64,000 bases of DNA, from contig CAMACX010000011.1 in the NCBI GenBank assembly GCA_945831575.1, positions 1-64,000 of the forward strand, given 5' to 3'. The first letter of the stretch is position 1. Every line of letters starts with the position of its first letter. Shown here in pieces: positions 1-8,400 of this stretch. The notes under the pieces were generated by a model that did not search any database, was not told where the DNA came from, and was given only the letters and a program-made list of their open reading frames with translations. The translations under genes were made by a program, and so were the position numbers. Source of the stretch: an uncultured Mediterranea sp. (lineage in GTDB: Bacteria > Bacteroidota > Bacteroidia > Bacteroidales > Bacteroidaceae).

Positions 1-146
1 GGGGCATCAACATGAACAGCTTTGAGGACCAGCGTTGCTACGACACCTCGCGCAAACTATATCCCCTGGTAAGCATCATCCAGGCCGCTGACGGATTGGC
101 CGCCAGCATCCTGGAACGTACAGGGGCAGAAATCGATGAATTGTAA
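1..146 (+). CDS. C-terminal end of an unidentified protein (possibly HD-domain hydrolase)
   Basis: The window opens inside a rightward gene. The readable frame gives about 47 residues ending NSFEDQRCYDTSRKLYPLVS...IIQAADGLAASILERTGAEIDEL, then TAA. The 'YPLVSIIQAADGLA' stretch recalls the C-terminal helices of HD-superfamily phosphohydrolases, but the catalytic HD motif would lie upstream of the window, so the assignment is weak. The gene converges on mrp with a strong hairpin between them. Confidence 0.55.
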   Translation, partial: GINMNSFEDQRCYDTSRKLYPLVSIIQAADGLAASILERTGAEIDEL

Positions 147-162
147 GTAGTGATTACTGAAT

Positions 163-198
163 CCATTAGGGGCGGACATGATGGTCCGCCCCTAATGG
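163..198. terminator. 15-bp GC-rich hairpin between convergent genes (REP-like)
   Basis: CCATTAGGGGCGGAC pairs perfectly with GTCCGCCCCTAATGG around the loop ATGATG. It lies between the end of the first gene and the end of mrp, so it can end transcription from both sides. The core AGGGGCGGAC...GTCCGCCCCT recurs at 13452-13477 with a different 6-nt loop, which suggests a dispersed palindromic family as well as a terminator. Confidence 0.75.
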
Positions 199-242
199 TA
201 AAGAGCCGCTTGGATTGTCAACGACTCAATGGATGAGGAGCA

Positions 243-1343
243 TCATTTCTTGACTGAAACAATCTTCGTGGGTTCCTGTTCGATATTCCGCTTATCGACC
301 TGACGAACTACGGCAGCTGCCAACTGTAGAAAGGCTCTGCCTGTGGTCGTAGCGGCATCCACTGCTACAGGCGTACCTTGGTCACCACTCTCGCAAATGC
401 TCTGCACAACGGGTATCTGACCCAGCAAAGGCACATTCAGTTCCTCGGCCAGCTGCTTGCATCCCTCCTTGCCGAAGATGTAATAACGATTTTCAGGCAG
501 TTCAGCGGGAGTGAACCAGGCCATGTTCTCCACCAGTCCGAGGATGGGTACATTCACCTTCTCGTTGGTGTACATATCCACACCCTTGCGTGCATCGGCC
601 AGGGCCACCTGTTGAGGCGTGCTGACGATGACAGCTCCCGTGATAGCCAATGTCTGCAGGAGCGTGAGGTGGATGTCGCTCGTACCGGGAGGGGTGTCAA
701 GGATGAGGTAGTCGAGTGCGCCCCAGTGGGCATCGCCCACCAGTTGCTTCAGCGCATTGCTCGCCATGCCTCCACGCCAGAGCGTAGCCGTACCGGGGTC
801 CACGAAGAAACCGATGGAGAGCAGCTTGACACCATACTTCTCAATCGGCACAATGAGATCGCGGCCATCCACACGCTCGGCGTAGGGACGCGCATCCTCT
901 ACATGAAACATCTTGGGCACCGAAGGGCCAAATATGTCGGCATCGAGCAGACCCACGCGATGTCCCAACTTGGCCAAGGCGATGGCCAGATTGGCCGCTA
1001 CGGTACTCTTGCCTACCCCACCCTTGCCGCTCGACACGGCCACCACATTCTTCACCTGAGGCAGCAGTTTGCCCACCTCTGGACGTGGTGCCTGACGGCT
1101 CTCGGTGGCAATCGTCACTTCCACCTCAGGCGATACATAGGTATGAATGGCCGTCTCGGCCGACTTGAGGACCGACTTCATGAACGGGTCAGTAGGCTTC
1201 TCAAAGATGAGCGAAAAGCTCACCTTCATGCCATCAATACGGAGGTTATCGGCCACCATCTCAGCCTCCACCAGATTTTTCCCGTTGCCCGGGTAGCGCA
1301 CGGTGGCCAGCGCATCAAGTATTAACTTTGGATACAGAGTCAT
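243..1343 (-). CDS. mrp: Mrp/ApbC (NBP35) family Fe-S carrier ATPase
   Basis: Cytoplasmic P-loop ATPase of the Mrp/NBP35 family, expected to hold and transfer Fe-S clusters to apo-proteins. Of its 366 residues, about 1-80 form the DUF59/MIP18-like domain. The deviant Walker A 'SSGKGGVGKST' sits near residue 105, followed by 'GLLDADIFGPSVP' and the 'LDTPPGTSD' switch segment. The CxxC pair that usually follows 'ENM' near the C-terminus is absent; the region reads 'ENMAWFTPAELPENRYY' with one nearby Cys. It lies 26 bp downstream of trmB on the same strand, probably in one transcript. Confidence 0.93.
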   Translation of the reverse strand: MTLYPKLILDALATVRYPGNGKNLVEAEMVADNLRIDGMKVSFSLIFEKPTDPFMKSVLKSAETAIHTYVSPEVEVTIATESRQAPRPEVGKLLPQVKNVVAVSSGKGGVGKSTVAANLAIALAKLGHRVGLLDADIFGPSVPKMFHVEDARPYAERVDGRDLIVPIEKYGVKLLSIGFFVDPGTATLWRGGMASNALKQLVGDAHWGALDYLILDTPPGTSDIHLTLLQTLAITGAVIVSTPQQVALADARKGVDMYTNEKVNVPILGLVENMAWFTPAELPENRYYIFGKEGCKQLAEELNVPLLGQIPVVQSICESGDQGTPVAVDAATTTGRAFLQLAAAVVRQVDKRNIEQEPTKIVSVKK

Positions 1344-1369
1344 AGTGATTAATGATTAGGGATTAATGA

Positions 1370-2128
1370 TTATTCGTGTTTCTCCAGTCCGCTACGTTTA
1401 CTGCGGTTGTAGCTGCGGTACTCGTCCAGCTCAATCTCCACCTCGGGTTCACAAAGTTCGCCCTCGTGGGGGAGGCGGAAGCGAAGGTACTTGATGTGGA
1501 GTCCACGGTCGAGCCATTGCTGTTCGTAGTAGGTGCGGATGCTGAGTATCTCATCAGCCAGGCCGGAGTGATAGAGGTCATCGGTCATCACCTCCACAGG
1601 CAGGTGGTTGTGCTCAACCATGTAGCGGGTGTAGGTGAACATGAAGTTGCTGTCAGTCTTGAGGTGAATCAGTCCGCCATCCACCAGGAAGCGGCGGTAG
1701 CGCTCCATGAAGTAGGTGCTCGTCAGCCGCTTGGTGGCCTTCTTCATCTGCGGATCGGAGAAGGTGAGCCAGATCTCACTCACCTCGCCCGGAGCGAAGA
1801 AACGGTCAATAATCTCGATGTTGGTGCGCAGGAAGGCCACGTTGGTCATGCCCGTCTCAGCCGACTCCTTGGCTCCGCTCCACATGCGTGCCCCCTTGAT
1901 ATCCACACCGATAAAGTTTTTCTCCGGGAAGAGGCGTCCCAGCCCCACGGTATATTCTCCCCGTCCGCAGCCCAGCTCCAGCACGATGGGGTGATTGTTT
2001 TTGAAAAAGCGTTCGTTCCACAGTCCCTTCATCTCAAACGGCACATTGTCCACCACCGAGAAGGGGTACTCAAACACATGCGGGAACGCCGCCATATCTG
2101 CAAATTTCGCCAGTTTTCCTTTACTCAT
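1370..2128 (-). CDS. trmB: tRNA (guanine-N7-)-methyltransferase TrmB
   Basis: SAM-dependent enzyme making m7G46 in tRNA variable loops. The 252-aa protein has the Rossmann SAM-binding motif '[15 protein letters not shown]' near residue 50, then '[12 protein letters not shown]' and '[18 protein letters not shown]', the TrmB signature (commonly F-P-D-P-W-x-K-x-R-H; here S-D-P-Q-M-K-K). The ATG at 2128 follows a good promoter match 20-50 bp upstream. It is probably first gene of a trmB-mrp operon and is divergent from uvrA. Confidence 0.95.
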   Translation of the reverse strand: MSKGKLAKFADMAAFPHVFEYPFSVVDNVPFEMKGLWNERFFKNNHPIVLELGCGRGEYTVGLGRLFPEKNFIGVDIKGARMWSGAKESAETGMTNVAFLRTNIEIIDRFFAPGEVSEIWLTFSDPQMKKATKRLTSTYFMERYRRFLVDGGLIHLKTDSNFMFTYTRYMVEHNHLPVEVMTDDLYHSGLADEILSIRTYYEQQWLDRGLHIKYLRFRLPHEGELCEPEVEIELDEYRSYNRSKRSGLEKHE

Positions 2129-2148
2129 TACAATCTATATTTTTGAGG

Positions 2149-2178
2149 CAAAAGTAACGTTTACTGGGGAAATAACAA
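2149..2178 (-). promoter_or_regulatory. Bacteroidetes-type promoter for trmB-mrp
   Basis: On the minus strand, TTTG (2178-2175) is followed after 18 bp by TACTTTTG (2156-2149). This fits the Bacteroidetes -33 TTTG / -7 TAnnTTTG consensus, about 20 bp before the trmB ATG. Confidence 0.65.
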
Positions 2179-2219
2179 AATAAAGCCCGTTTTTCTTTTC
2201 TAATTCGCCCGGATTGCAC

Positions 2220-2227
2220 TATTTTTG
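2220..2227 (+). promoter_or_regulatory. -7 element (TATTTTTG) for uvrA
   Basis: Exact TAnnTTTG match 46 bp before the uvrA ATG at 2274. The -33 region is only T-rich. This site lies inside the N-terminal extension of the ORF-track version of uvrA, which argues that the extension is not translated. Confidence 0.55.
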
Positions 2228-2273
2228 CATTCGCATTTTGCTTACTCATATAGTCTATTCAAACAAACGAACT

Positions 2274-5060
2274 ATGTCAGGAACCAATAATATCGTCATC
2301 AAGGGGGCCCGCGTCAATAACCTGAAGCATATTGACGTGGAGATTCCACGCAATAAACTGGTCGTCATCACGGGCCTATCGGGCTCGGGAAAGTCATCGC
2401 TGGCCTTCGACACGCTCTATGCCGAAGGGCAACGCCGCTACGTGGAGAGCCTCAGCAGCTATGCGCGACAGTTTCTGGGACGTATGAGCAAGCCGGAATG
2501 CGACTTCATCAAGGGCATACCGCCTGCCATCGCCATCGAGCAGAAGGTGACGACCCGCAACCCTCGCTCCACCGTGGGCACCTCGACGGAAATCTATGAA
2601 TACCTGCGCCTACTCTTTGCCCGCGTGGGACATACCTTCAGCCCCATGAGCGGACAGGAGGTGAAGAAGCACTCCGTGGAGGATATCGTACACTGCATGC
2701 TCGAACAGGAGAAGGGTACGCGCTTCACCGTGCTGGCTCCCGTAGTGGCCCGTGAAGGACGGACGCTCCCGGAGCAGATTGAGCTGGACCAGAAGCAGGG
2801 CTTCAACCGCCTGGAGGTGAATGGGCAACCTGTACGCATCGAGGAGTATCAATACAAGAAGGACGACGTGGTCTTCCTGATGATTGACCGCATGGTCGCT
2901 TCGGATGAGAAGGAGAGCGTGAGCCGACTGACCGACTCGGCTGAGACGGCAATGTACGAAGGCGACGGGGCCTGTATGCTCCGCTTCTACCGCAGCGACG
3001 GCTCTACCAGCCTCTACCGCTTCAGCACGAAGTTTGAGGCCGATGGCATCACCTTCGAGGAGCCCAACGACCAGATGTTCTCCTTCAACTCCCCCCTAGG
3101 GGCCTGCCCCACCTGCGAAGGCTTTGGACGCATCATCGGCATTGACGAACATCTGGTCATCCCTGACCGCTCGCTCTCGCTCTATGACGGGGCCGTGGTA
3201 TGCTGGCGTGGCGAGGTGATGGGCGAATGGCGTGAGATGGTCATCCGTGGAGCCGAGAAGGCCGGGTTCCCCATCTTCACCCCCTACATCGACCTGACCG
3301 AGGAGCAACGACGGATGCTCTGGGAAGGGACACCCTACTTCGAAGGCATCAACGCCTTCTTCAAGATGGTGCAAGAGAATCAATACAAGATACAGTACCG
3401 CGTGATGATGGCCCGCTACCGAGGCAAGACCACCTGCCCCACCTGCCACGGCACGCGACTTAAACCGGAAGCCAACTATGTGAAGGTGGGCGGACGGAGC
3501 ATCTCGGAGCTGGTGGAGCTGCCGGTGACGGAGCTGAAGCAGTTCTTTGGCCAGTTGAAGCTCACGCCGCATGAAGCGGAAATAGCCAAACGCATCCTTA
3601 CCGAAATCAACAACCGCCTGCAATTCCTGCTCGACGTGGGACTAGGTTATCTCACCCTCAACCGACTGAGCAACTCCCTCTCGGGTGGTGAGAGCCAGCG
3701 CATCAACCTGGCCACCTCACTGGGCAGCAGCCTGGTGGGCAGCCTATACATCCTTGATGAACCGAGCATCGGACTGCACAGCCGTGATACCGACCGCCTC
3801 ATCCACGTGCTGCGCCAACTGCAACAGCTGGGCAATACGGTGGTCATCGTGGAGCATGACGAGGAAATCATCCGCGCAGCCGACTACATCATCGACATCG
3901 GTCCCAAGGCTGGACGCCTGGGCGGAGAGGTGGTATGGCAGGGTGATGCCCGCCAACTGCTGAAAGAGGGTACGGAGAAACCCACGGAGAGCTATACGGT
4001 GAACTACTTACTGGGACGTGAGACTATCCCCGTGCCCATGAGCCGCCGCTACTGGAATCAATACATCGAACTGAAAGGAGCCCGCGAGAATAACCTCAAA
4101 GGCATCGACGTACGCTTCCCGCTCAACGTAATGACCGTAGTGACCGGTGTAAGCGGCTCGGGCAAGAGCACCCTGGTGCGCGACATCTTCTACCGAGCCT
4201 TGAAGCGCGAACTGGATGAGTGCAGCGACCGTCCGGGTGAGTTCTCCTCCATCGGAGGCGACCTGCGTAACCTGCGCAACGTGGAGTTTGTGGATCAGAA
4301 CCCTATCGGCAAATCCTCGCGCAGCAATCCCGTGACCTACCTCAAGGCCTACGACGAGATACGCAAGCTCTTTGCCGACCAGCCCCTGGCCAAACAGATG
4401 GGCTGGAATGCCGGCTACTTCAGCTTCAACAGCGAGGGAGGCCGCTGCGAGGAGTGCAAGGGCGAGGGGACAGTGACCATTGAGATGCAGTTTATGGCCG
4501 ACCTGGTGCTGGAGTGCGAATCATGCCATGGTCGCCGCTTCAAGACGGAGACCCTGGAGGTGAAGTTTCATGATGCCAGCATCTACGATGTGCTGGAGAT
4601 GACGATCAACCAAGCCATCGAGTTCTTCACCCTCCACGGGCAGAAGAAGATTGTACGCAAGCTGCAGCCACTGCAGGACGTGGGCTTAGGCTACATCAAG
4701 CTGGGCCAGTCCTCCTCCACCCTCTCAGGCGGTGAGAACCAGCGCGTGAAGCTCGCCTACTACCTGAGCCAAGAGAAGAGCGACCCCACCCTTTTTATCT
4801 TCGACGAACCCACCACGGGCCTCCACTTCCACGACATCAAGATACTGCTCGAAGCCTTTGACGCCCTGCTTCAGCGGGGTCACACCATCGTCATCATCGA
4901 GCACAACCTGGATGTCATCAAGTGTGCCGACTACGTGATAGACCTCGGTCCCGAGGGGGGCAACCGTGGCGGAAACATCGTAGCCCAAGGCACGCCCGAG
5001 GAGGTAGCCGCCTGCGGAGCCAGCTACACGGGTCAATTCCTCAGAGAGAAGCTCTTATAA
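2274..5060 (+). CDS. uvrA: Excinuclease ABC subunit A (UvrA)
   Basis: DNA-damage recognition ATPase of nucleotide excision repair; it dimerises and loads UvrB at lesions. The 928 aa match bacterial UvrA. Two ABC ATPase halves are visible: Walker A '[20 protein letters not shown]' and '[10 protein letters not shown]', and signatures '[12 protein letters not shown]' and '[15 protein letters not shown]', each followed by a 'DEP(S/T)xGLH' Walker B. Zinc-module cysteines appear as 'CPTCEGFGR', 'CPTCHGTR' and 'CEECKGEG...CESCHGRR'. The first insertion reads 'SPMSG' where some UvrAs have CPxC. The ORF-track start (2214) is a TTG inside the promoter, so I use the ATG at 2274 ([13 protein letters not shown]). 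Confidence 0.97.
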   Translation: MSGTNNIVIKGARVNNLKHIDVEIPRNKLVVITGLSGSGKSSLAFDTLYAEGQRRYVESLSSYARQFLGRMSKPECDFIKGIPPAIAIEQKVTTRNPRSTVGTSTEIYEYLRLLFARVGHTFSPMSGQEVKKHSVEDIVHCMLEQEKGTRFTVLAPVVAREGRTLPEQIELDQKQGFNRLEVNGQPVRIEEYQYKKDDVVFLMIDRMVASDEKESVSRLTDSAETAMYEGDGACMLRFYRSDGSTSLYRFSTKFEADGITFEEPNDQMFSFNSPLGACPTCEGFGRIIGIDEHLVIPDRSLSLYDGAVVCWRGEVMGEWREMVIRGAEKAGFPIFTPYIDLTEEQRRMLWEGTPYFEGINAFFKMVQENQYKIQYRVMMARYRGKTTCPTCHGTRLKPEANYVKVGGRSISELVELPVTELKQFFGQLKLTPHEAEIAKRILTEINNRLQFLLDVGLGYLTLNRLSNSLSGGESQRINLATSLGSSLVGSLYILDEPSIGLHSRDTDRLIHVLRQLQQLGNTVVIVEHDEEIIRAADYIIDIGPKAGRLGGEVVWQGDARQLLKEGTEKPTESYTVNYLLGRETIPVPMSRRYWNQYIELKGARENNLKGIDVRFPLNVMTVVTGVSGSGKSTLVRDIFYRALKRELDECSDRPGEFSSIGGDLRNLRNVEFVDQNPIGKSSRSNPVTYLKAYDEIRKLFADQPLAKQMGWNAGYFSFNSEGGRCEECKGEGTVTIEMQFMADLVLECESCHGRRFKTETLEVKFHDASIYDVLEMTINQAIEFFTLHGQKKIVRKLQPLQDVGLGYIKLGQSSSTLSGGENQRVKLAYYLSQEKSDPTLFIFDEPTTGLHFHDIKILLEAFDALLQRGHTIVIIEHNLDVIKCADYVIDLGPEGGNRGGNIVAQGTPEEVAACGASYTGQFLREKLL

Positions 5061-5093
5061 ACAGATTTTGGATTAGCTTCATCCAAAATCTGT
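5061..5093 (+). terminator. Terminator hairpin after uvrA
   Basis: ACAGATTTTGGAT and ATCCAAAATCTGT form a perfect 13-bp stem with a 7-nt loop, starting directly after the uvrA stop codon. The tract after it (TCTCTTA) is only moderately T-rich. The 180 bp beyond, up to the convergent ATPase gene, holds nothing recognisable. Confidence 0.75.
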
Positions 5094-5273
5094 TCTCTTA
5101 ACTAACGTGAGCTCGACGAAATTAAACTGATTGAGAATATAGTGATTAGCGAAATTATTATACCTTTATACTACTATCCAAGAAAAACCTTATTATTCTG
5201 TCACACACAGATGTTAGTTATGCAGGAAGCTTTGACAACGGTCAAGTCAAAGCAGTATCCACGAACTATGCTT

Positions 5274-6707
5274 TCAATAAAACAGGTCATCCAGCGTCAC
5301 CTGGCTTTGAATCATGTCAGCTTGGGCATTGTGCTTTATGCCATTTGTCGTAATGAAAGTGAGATGAAGAGCCTTTGTCGTTGAGGTGGCCCTGCGGAAT
5401 GTTTCCCTGCGTTCTATCAGCTTGGCAAGGTACGCGGGAGTGATGTCGAATGGATTAAGTGAATATTTCATCTCACATAGATTGATGATTTGATCACGGC
5501 GGTCCAACACAAGATCTATCTGAGCACCTTCAACCCCGTGGGCTTTGTCAGCCTTCTGAAGCCACGACGACACACTCGTGGCCACACCGGAAATACCTAA
5601 CCGGTGCTTTATGCCATGGATATGATGAAGGCATAGTTGTTCGAAAGCATAACCGCTCCATGCTCTGTGGCAGGGCGAGTCTATCGAGTCACACCATTGG
5701 GTCGTGTTGTGCGCTGCATTATCCTTCACCCAATGAAGATAGAACAAGGTATAAAGGTCTGCCAACTGATAAACAGCCCCCTTTGCAAGAGTGCCGAAAG
5801 CATTATATTTCCTCAAGAAGTCACAAGCCACAAGGTTGTCGAGCGCCTCGCTAAGTTTTCCTCCAGCCGACATCTTAATAGCCGAGGCCAGTTGCTCACG
5901 AGTCATCCCCATCGACTTTTTGGCCAGTTGCTCCACTATACGGCGATACATTCCAGCATCTTTAAACAGCGAGCGGAAGAGAATATCATACTCTTTGGAC
6001 AGTTCCGAACCCTCTTCAAAGAATAGTTTGTCAATGTTTGCAGGCAATCCTAATGACTTATCAATCATATCAAGATAATATGGCGTACCACCCATTATCA
6101 TATAGCACTCAGCTATCTGGTGCCTGGTCCATTCCACACCCCGGTCGGACAGGAACTCAGCCGTTTCTCCTAATGTAAAAGGTGCCAGGTAAAGTTTGCG
6201 GGTAACACGATTATGCAAGCCGCCCTTGTCACCGAGCAGTTTACCGGTCATCCATGTTGTAGCCGATCCGCATACTACGAGTTTCATATTATCCCTTTCA
6301 GATGCCCAACCGTTCCAAAACAAATCAAGAGCACGCAAGAAGTTAGACTTAGGTGTGTCAAACCAAGGCAGTTCGTCAATAAAAACCACAAGAGGACGGC
6401 CGCTTGGCAGTTTGGACAAGTAGTCGCGCAACTGTGAGAACGCCTCAAACCATGTTTTGGGCTTTGGCCTTTTCTCACCCGAATAGGTATGGAGCTGCTC
6501 CTGGAAATAAGCGAGAAGTTCCGACTTTGGGCACTCATAAACACCCGTCATATAGAAGCAGAATTGGGAGCCTAACAATTGCTTGACAAGAAAGGTCTTG
6601 CCAACCCTCCTTCGCCCATACACGGCTACAAATTCCGGTTTTGATGAATGAATACAATTCTTCAAAATCTCTATTTCCTTACGTCTTCCTATAATCTTCT
6701 GATGCAT
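5274..6707 (-). CDS. AAA ATPase with winged-helix and PD-(D/E)xK-like C-terminus (archaeal-ATPase/DUF234 type)
   Basis: About 477 aa. The N-terminal AAA module has 'IIGRRKEIEILKN', Walker A 'GRRRVGKT' and Walker B 'PLVVFIDELPWF', followed by a sensor-like 'VVCGSATTWM'. A middle winged-helix-like stretch follows ('MTREQLASAIKMSAGGKLSEA'). The end, 'IDLVLDRRDQIINLCEMKYS', matches the PD-(D/E)xK nuclease-like core (D...E-x-K) of DUF234-type proteins. The cellular role of this family is unclear. I start at the internal ATG (6707, MHQKIIGRR) because the ORF-track extension has no similarity to the paralogue at 8401-9846. Confidence 0.82.
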   Translation of the reverse strand: MHQKIIGRRKEIEILKNCIHSSKPEFVAVYGRRRVGKTFLVKQLLGSQFCFYMTGVYECPKSELLAYFQEQLHTYSGEKRPKPKTWFEAFSQLRDYLSKLPSGRPLVVFIDELPWFDTPKSNFLRALDLFWNGWASERDNMKLVVCGSATTWMTGKLLGDKGGLHNRVTRKLYLAPFTLGETAEFLSDRGVEWTRHQIAECYMIMGGTPYYLDMIDKSLGLPANIDKLFFEEGSELSKEYDILFRSLFKDAGMYRRIVEQLAKKSMGMTREQLASAIKMSAGGKLSEALDNLVACDFLRKYNAFGTLAKGAVYQLADLYTLFYLHWVKDNAAHNTTQWCDSIDSPCHRAWSGYAFEQLCLHHIHGIKHRLGISGVATSVSSWLQKADKAHGVEGAQIDLVLDRRDQIINLCEMKYSLNPFDITPAYLAKLIERRETFRRATSTTKALHLTFITTNGIKHNAQADMIQSQVTLDDLFY

Positions 6708-6865
6708 AACACAATTGCTTTTTGTTTTGTCAATTGTCTGAACGACGCTGCAAAAATAGTGATTTTCCAGCAAAATCCTTCAATAGCGGTGCGAAATCTC
6801 CGTTTAAAATACACATTCCGCACCACTATCTCGACTTTTACAGATAAGTGAGGTCTGGCTACATC

Positions 6866-7264
6866 TTAGTTGTCCCCATCGCCATCCCCCGCAACGGATG
6901 CAGGAAGCTTTGATAACGGATTGGTTTTGTCACTCCATTTGAGGCTCCACATCTCGCCAGTCTCGGTGTCGAACAGCAGCCAAACCCAGCTGCTGTCTGT
7001 GGGATAGAGTTCAAATCGTCCCGGCTGTGCGTTCTCTGCGAGTGGCTGTGCGTTAAGCATGCGGTTCTTCTTCACATTGGACGGCACGACAGCCAGGATG
7101 GTGCCATCCCTCGTGTCGAGCTTCAGAAAGACTCCGGTCGATGCCGGATAAAGCGCATAATTCGTACATTTGGTCGTCGGTATAACGACCTTCACATCAT
7201 CTTGTGCATAGGCAGCTGCATAGGACAAGCAGCACATCGTCAGTAGGATAATCAGTCTTTTCAT
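6866..7264 (-). CDS. Small secreted protein, unknown function
   Basis: 132 aa with a clear type I signal peptide (MKRLIILLTMCCLSYAAAYA, cleavage before QDD). The mature part is short, beta-rich looking and ends in an acidic 'GDGDGDN' tail. Phrases such as 'GVFLKLDTRDGTILAVVP' and 'WVWLLFDTETGEMWSLKW' suggest two similar beta-hairpin units. I do not recognise the family. It lies 43 bp downstream of the lipoprotein at 7308-7946, probably co-transcribed. Confidence 0.7.
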   Translation of the reverse strand: MKRLIILLTMCCLSYAAAYAQDDVKVVIPTTKCTNYALYPASTGVFLKLDTRDGTILAVVPSNVKKNRMLNAQPLAENAQPGRFELYPTDSSWVWLLFDTETGEMWSLKWSDKTNPLSKLPASVAGDGDGDN

Positions 7265-7307
7265 GTGATGAATACTTTTAGTTTTACATTATCTTGAGGA
7301 ATAATCT

Positions 7308-7946
7308 CTAATCAACCATTTTGAGTTTGCCATTCAACTTACCCACAATACGGTATGTCTCATCAGGAGCATGGTCTTCGCTTCTGAGATGGTACGAAAT
7401 GGAATACTCACCTGACTCCGCATCACCTTTCAAGAATTGTATTGATCCATCCAAGGGTATGAATTTTTCATGGGTAGGAGGTATGCTTAATCCTGCGATG
7501 CCGTAGGACTCTGATTCGGGGTGGTCACGATAGAAATCTCTGAGTTTCCCACTCCAATAGAACGAGTTGTATATATTGCCCAAATCAACCCGATTCTCGG
7601 CAACTATCTCATATTCCTTGCCTACGATAGGAAAATGCGCGTCAGCACGACAACCTATCAGAATTAACCAAAAATTCTCTGCATCCTTCTCCTCATCATC
7701 CCGGAGAAATAGTTGAAGGTAACATACGCCTTCTTTGATTATAAAGTGGTTATCAACCCCTAATGGAAGATACCAGTACTTATTGGAAACACCTTCACCA
7801 ATTGTCGTGTATTGAGAGTATGTTTTATTGTTGATAGTCGCTTCTCCATAGACGGTCTTATGGTTTAGCAACTCCTTTTTTTCACAACTTGATAACAGAG
7901 TCATGAAAGACATCGTTAATAACAAAATACCTAAACTGCGTTTCAT
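7308..7946 (-). CDS. Lipoprotein, unknown function
   Basis: 212 aa with a lipoprotein signal ending in lipobox 'LLSSC' (Cys about residue 20), so probably anchored in the outer or inner membrane. The body is beta-rich and hydrophilic ('GEATINNKTYSQYTT', 'EYSISYHLRSEDHAPDETYRIVGKLNGKL'), like many small Bacteroidales lipoproteins of unknown role. It lies between a frameshifted gene upstream and a small secreted protein downstream on the same strand. Confidence 0.72.
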   Translation of the reverse strand: MKRSLGILLLTMSFMTLLSSCEKKELLNHKTVYGEATINNKTYSQYTTIGEGVSNKYWYLPLGVDNHFIIKEGVCYLQLFLRDDEEKDAENFWLILIGCRADAHFPIVGKEYEIVAENRVDLGNIYNSFYWSGKLRDFYRDHPESESYGIAGLSIPPTHEKFIPLDGSIQFLKGDAESGEYSISYHLRSEDHAPDETYRIVGKLNGKLKMVD

Positions 7947-7973
7947 ATCATTGCTTTTAATCGTTTAAAACAT

Positions 7974-8358
7974 TTATCTATAATCGGTCTCAATCAGGTC
8001 AAAACCCTGCTTACCGCTTTCATACGCTATCTGTTCGGGAGACAGTCGTGGTCCATTGCCGCCAAAGTGCAAGTCGCTCATGCCTTGGAAGTTGTCATAT
8101 CGGTATCGGCAAAGCTCAAGGAACTGCTTCCGTGTGAGGAGCATAGAACTTCGAGACGCTTGTATTGGCCAGAAGCAACATGGGGAGATCCCTTTCTGTC
8201 AACTCCTTGCCTCCCCGCAGGAAGATTTGATGATAATTGTAGCTGACTTTGATGTCTGCAGCAGGGTGCTTCTCTTTCCACTGTGCATGAGCGCCAAGCG
8301 CTGTACACAGTAGCATCAATAGGATGGTCAGACGGTGCATAGTATAATTCTGTTTCAT
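7974..8358 (-). pseudogene. Frameshifted small secreted protein (GLPGLI-like N-terminus?)
   Basis: One frame gives a signal peptide plus mature start (MHRLTILLMLLCTALGAHAQ...ANTSVSKFYAPHT) and then hits a stop. Shifting by one base near 8131 opens a sensible continuation, RKQFLELCRYRYDNFQGMSD ... IETDYR, ending in TAA at 7974-7976. Joined, the product would be about 120-130 aa. 'SKFY(S/A)P' after a short strand recalls GLPGLI-type secreted proteins, which are normally longer, so this may also be truncated. The start could be 8358 (MKQNYT) or 8340 (MHRL). A sequencing error could equally explain the shift. Confidence 0.55.
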
Positions 8359-8400
8359 TATGCGTATATTCTTGATACAAATAATGCTCACTATTCTTTC

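Noticed and set aside
378-1325. 315-aa ORF antisense to mrp
   Set aside because: Full overlap with a gene having clear Mrp motifs; the translation is Leu/His/Arg-rich without domains, a typical shadow.
2214-2273. N-terminal 20-residue extension of UvrA in the ORF track
   Set aside because: Begins at TTG, contains the probable -7 element, and is absent from usual UvrA N-termini.
5142-5384. 80-aa rightward ORF after uvrA
   Set aside because: Half lies antisense to the ATPase C-terminus, it has no promoter match or recognisable sequence, and it follows a terminator.
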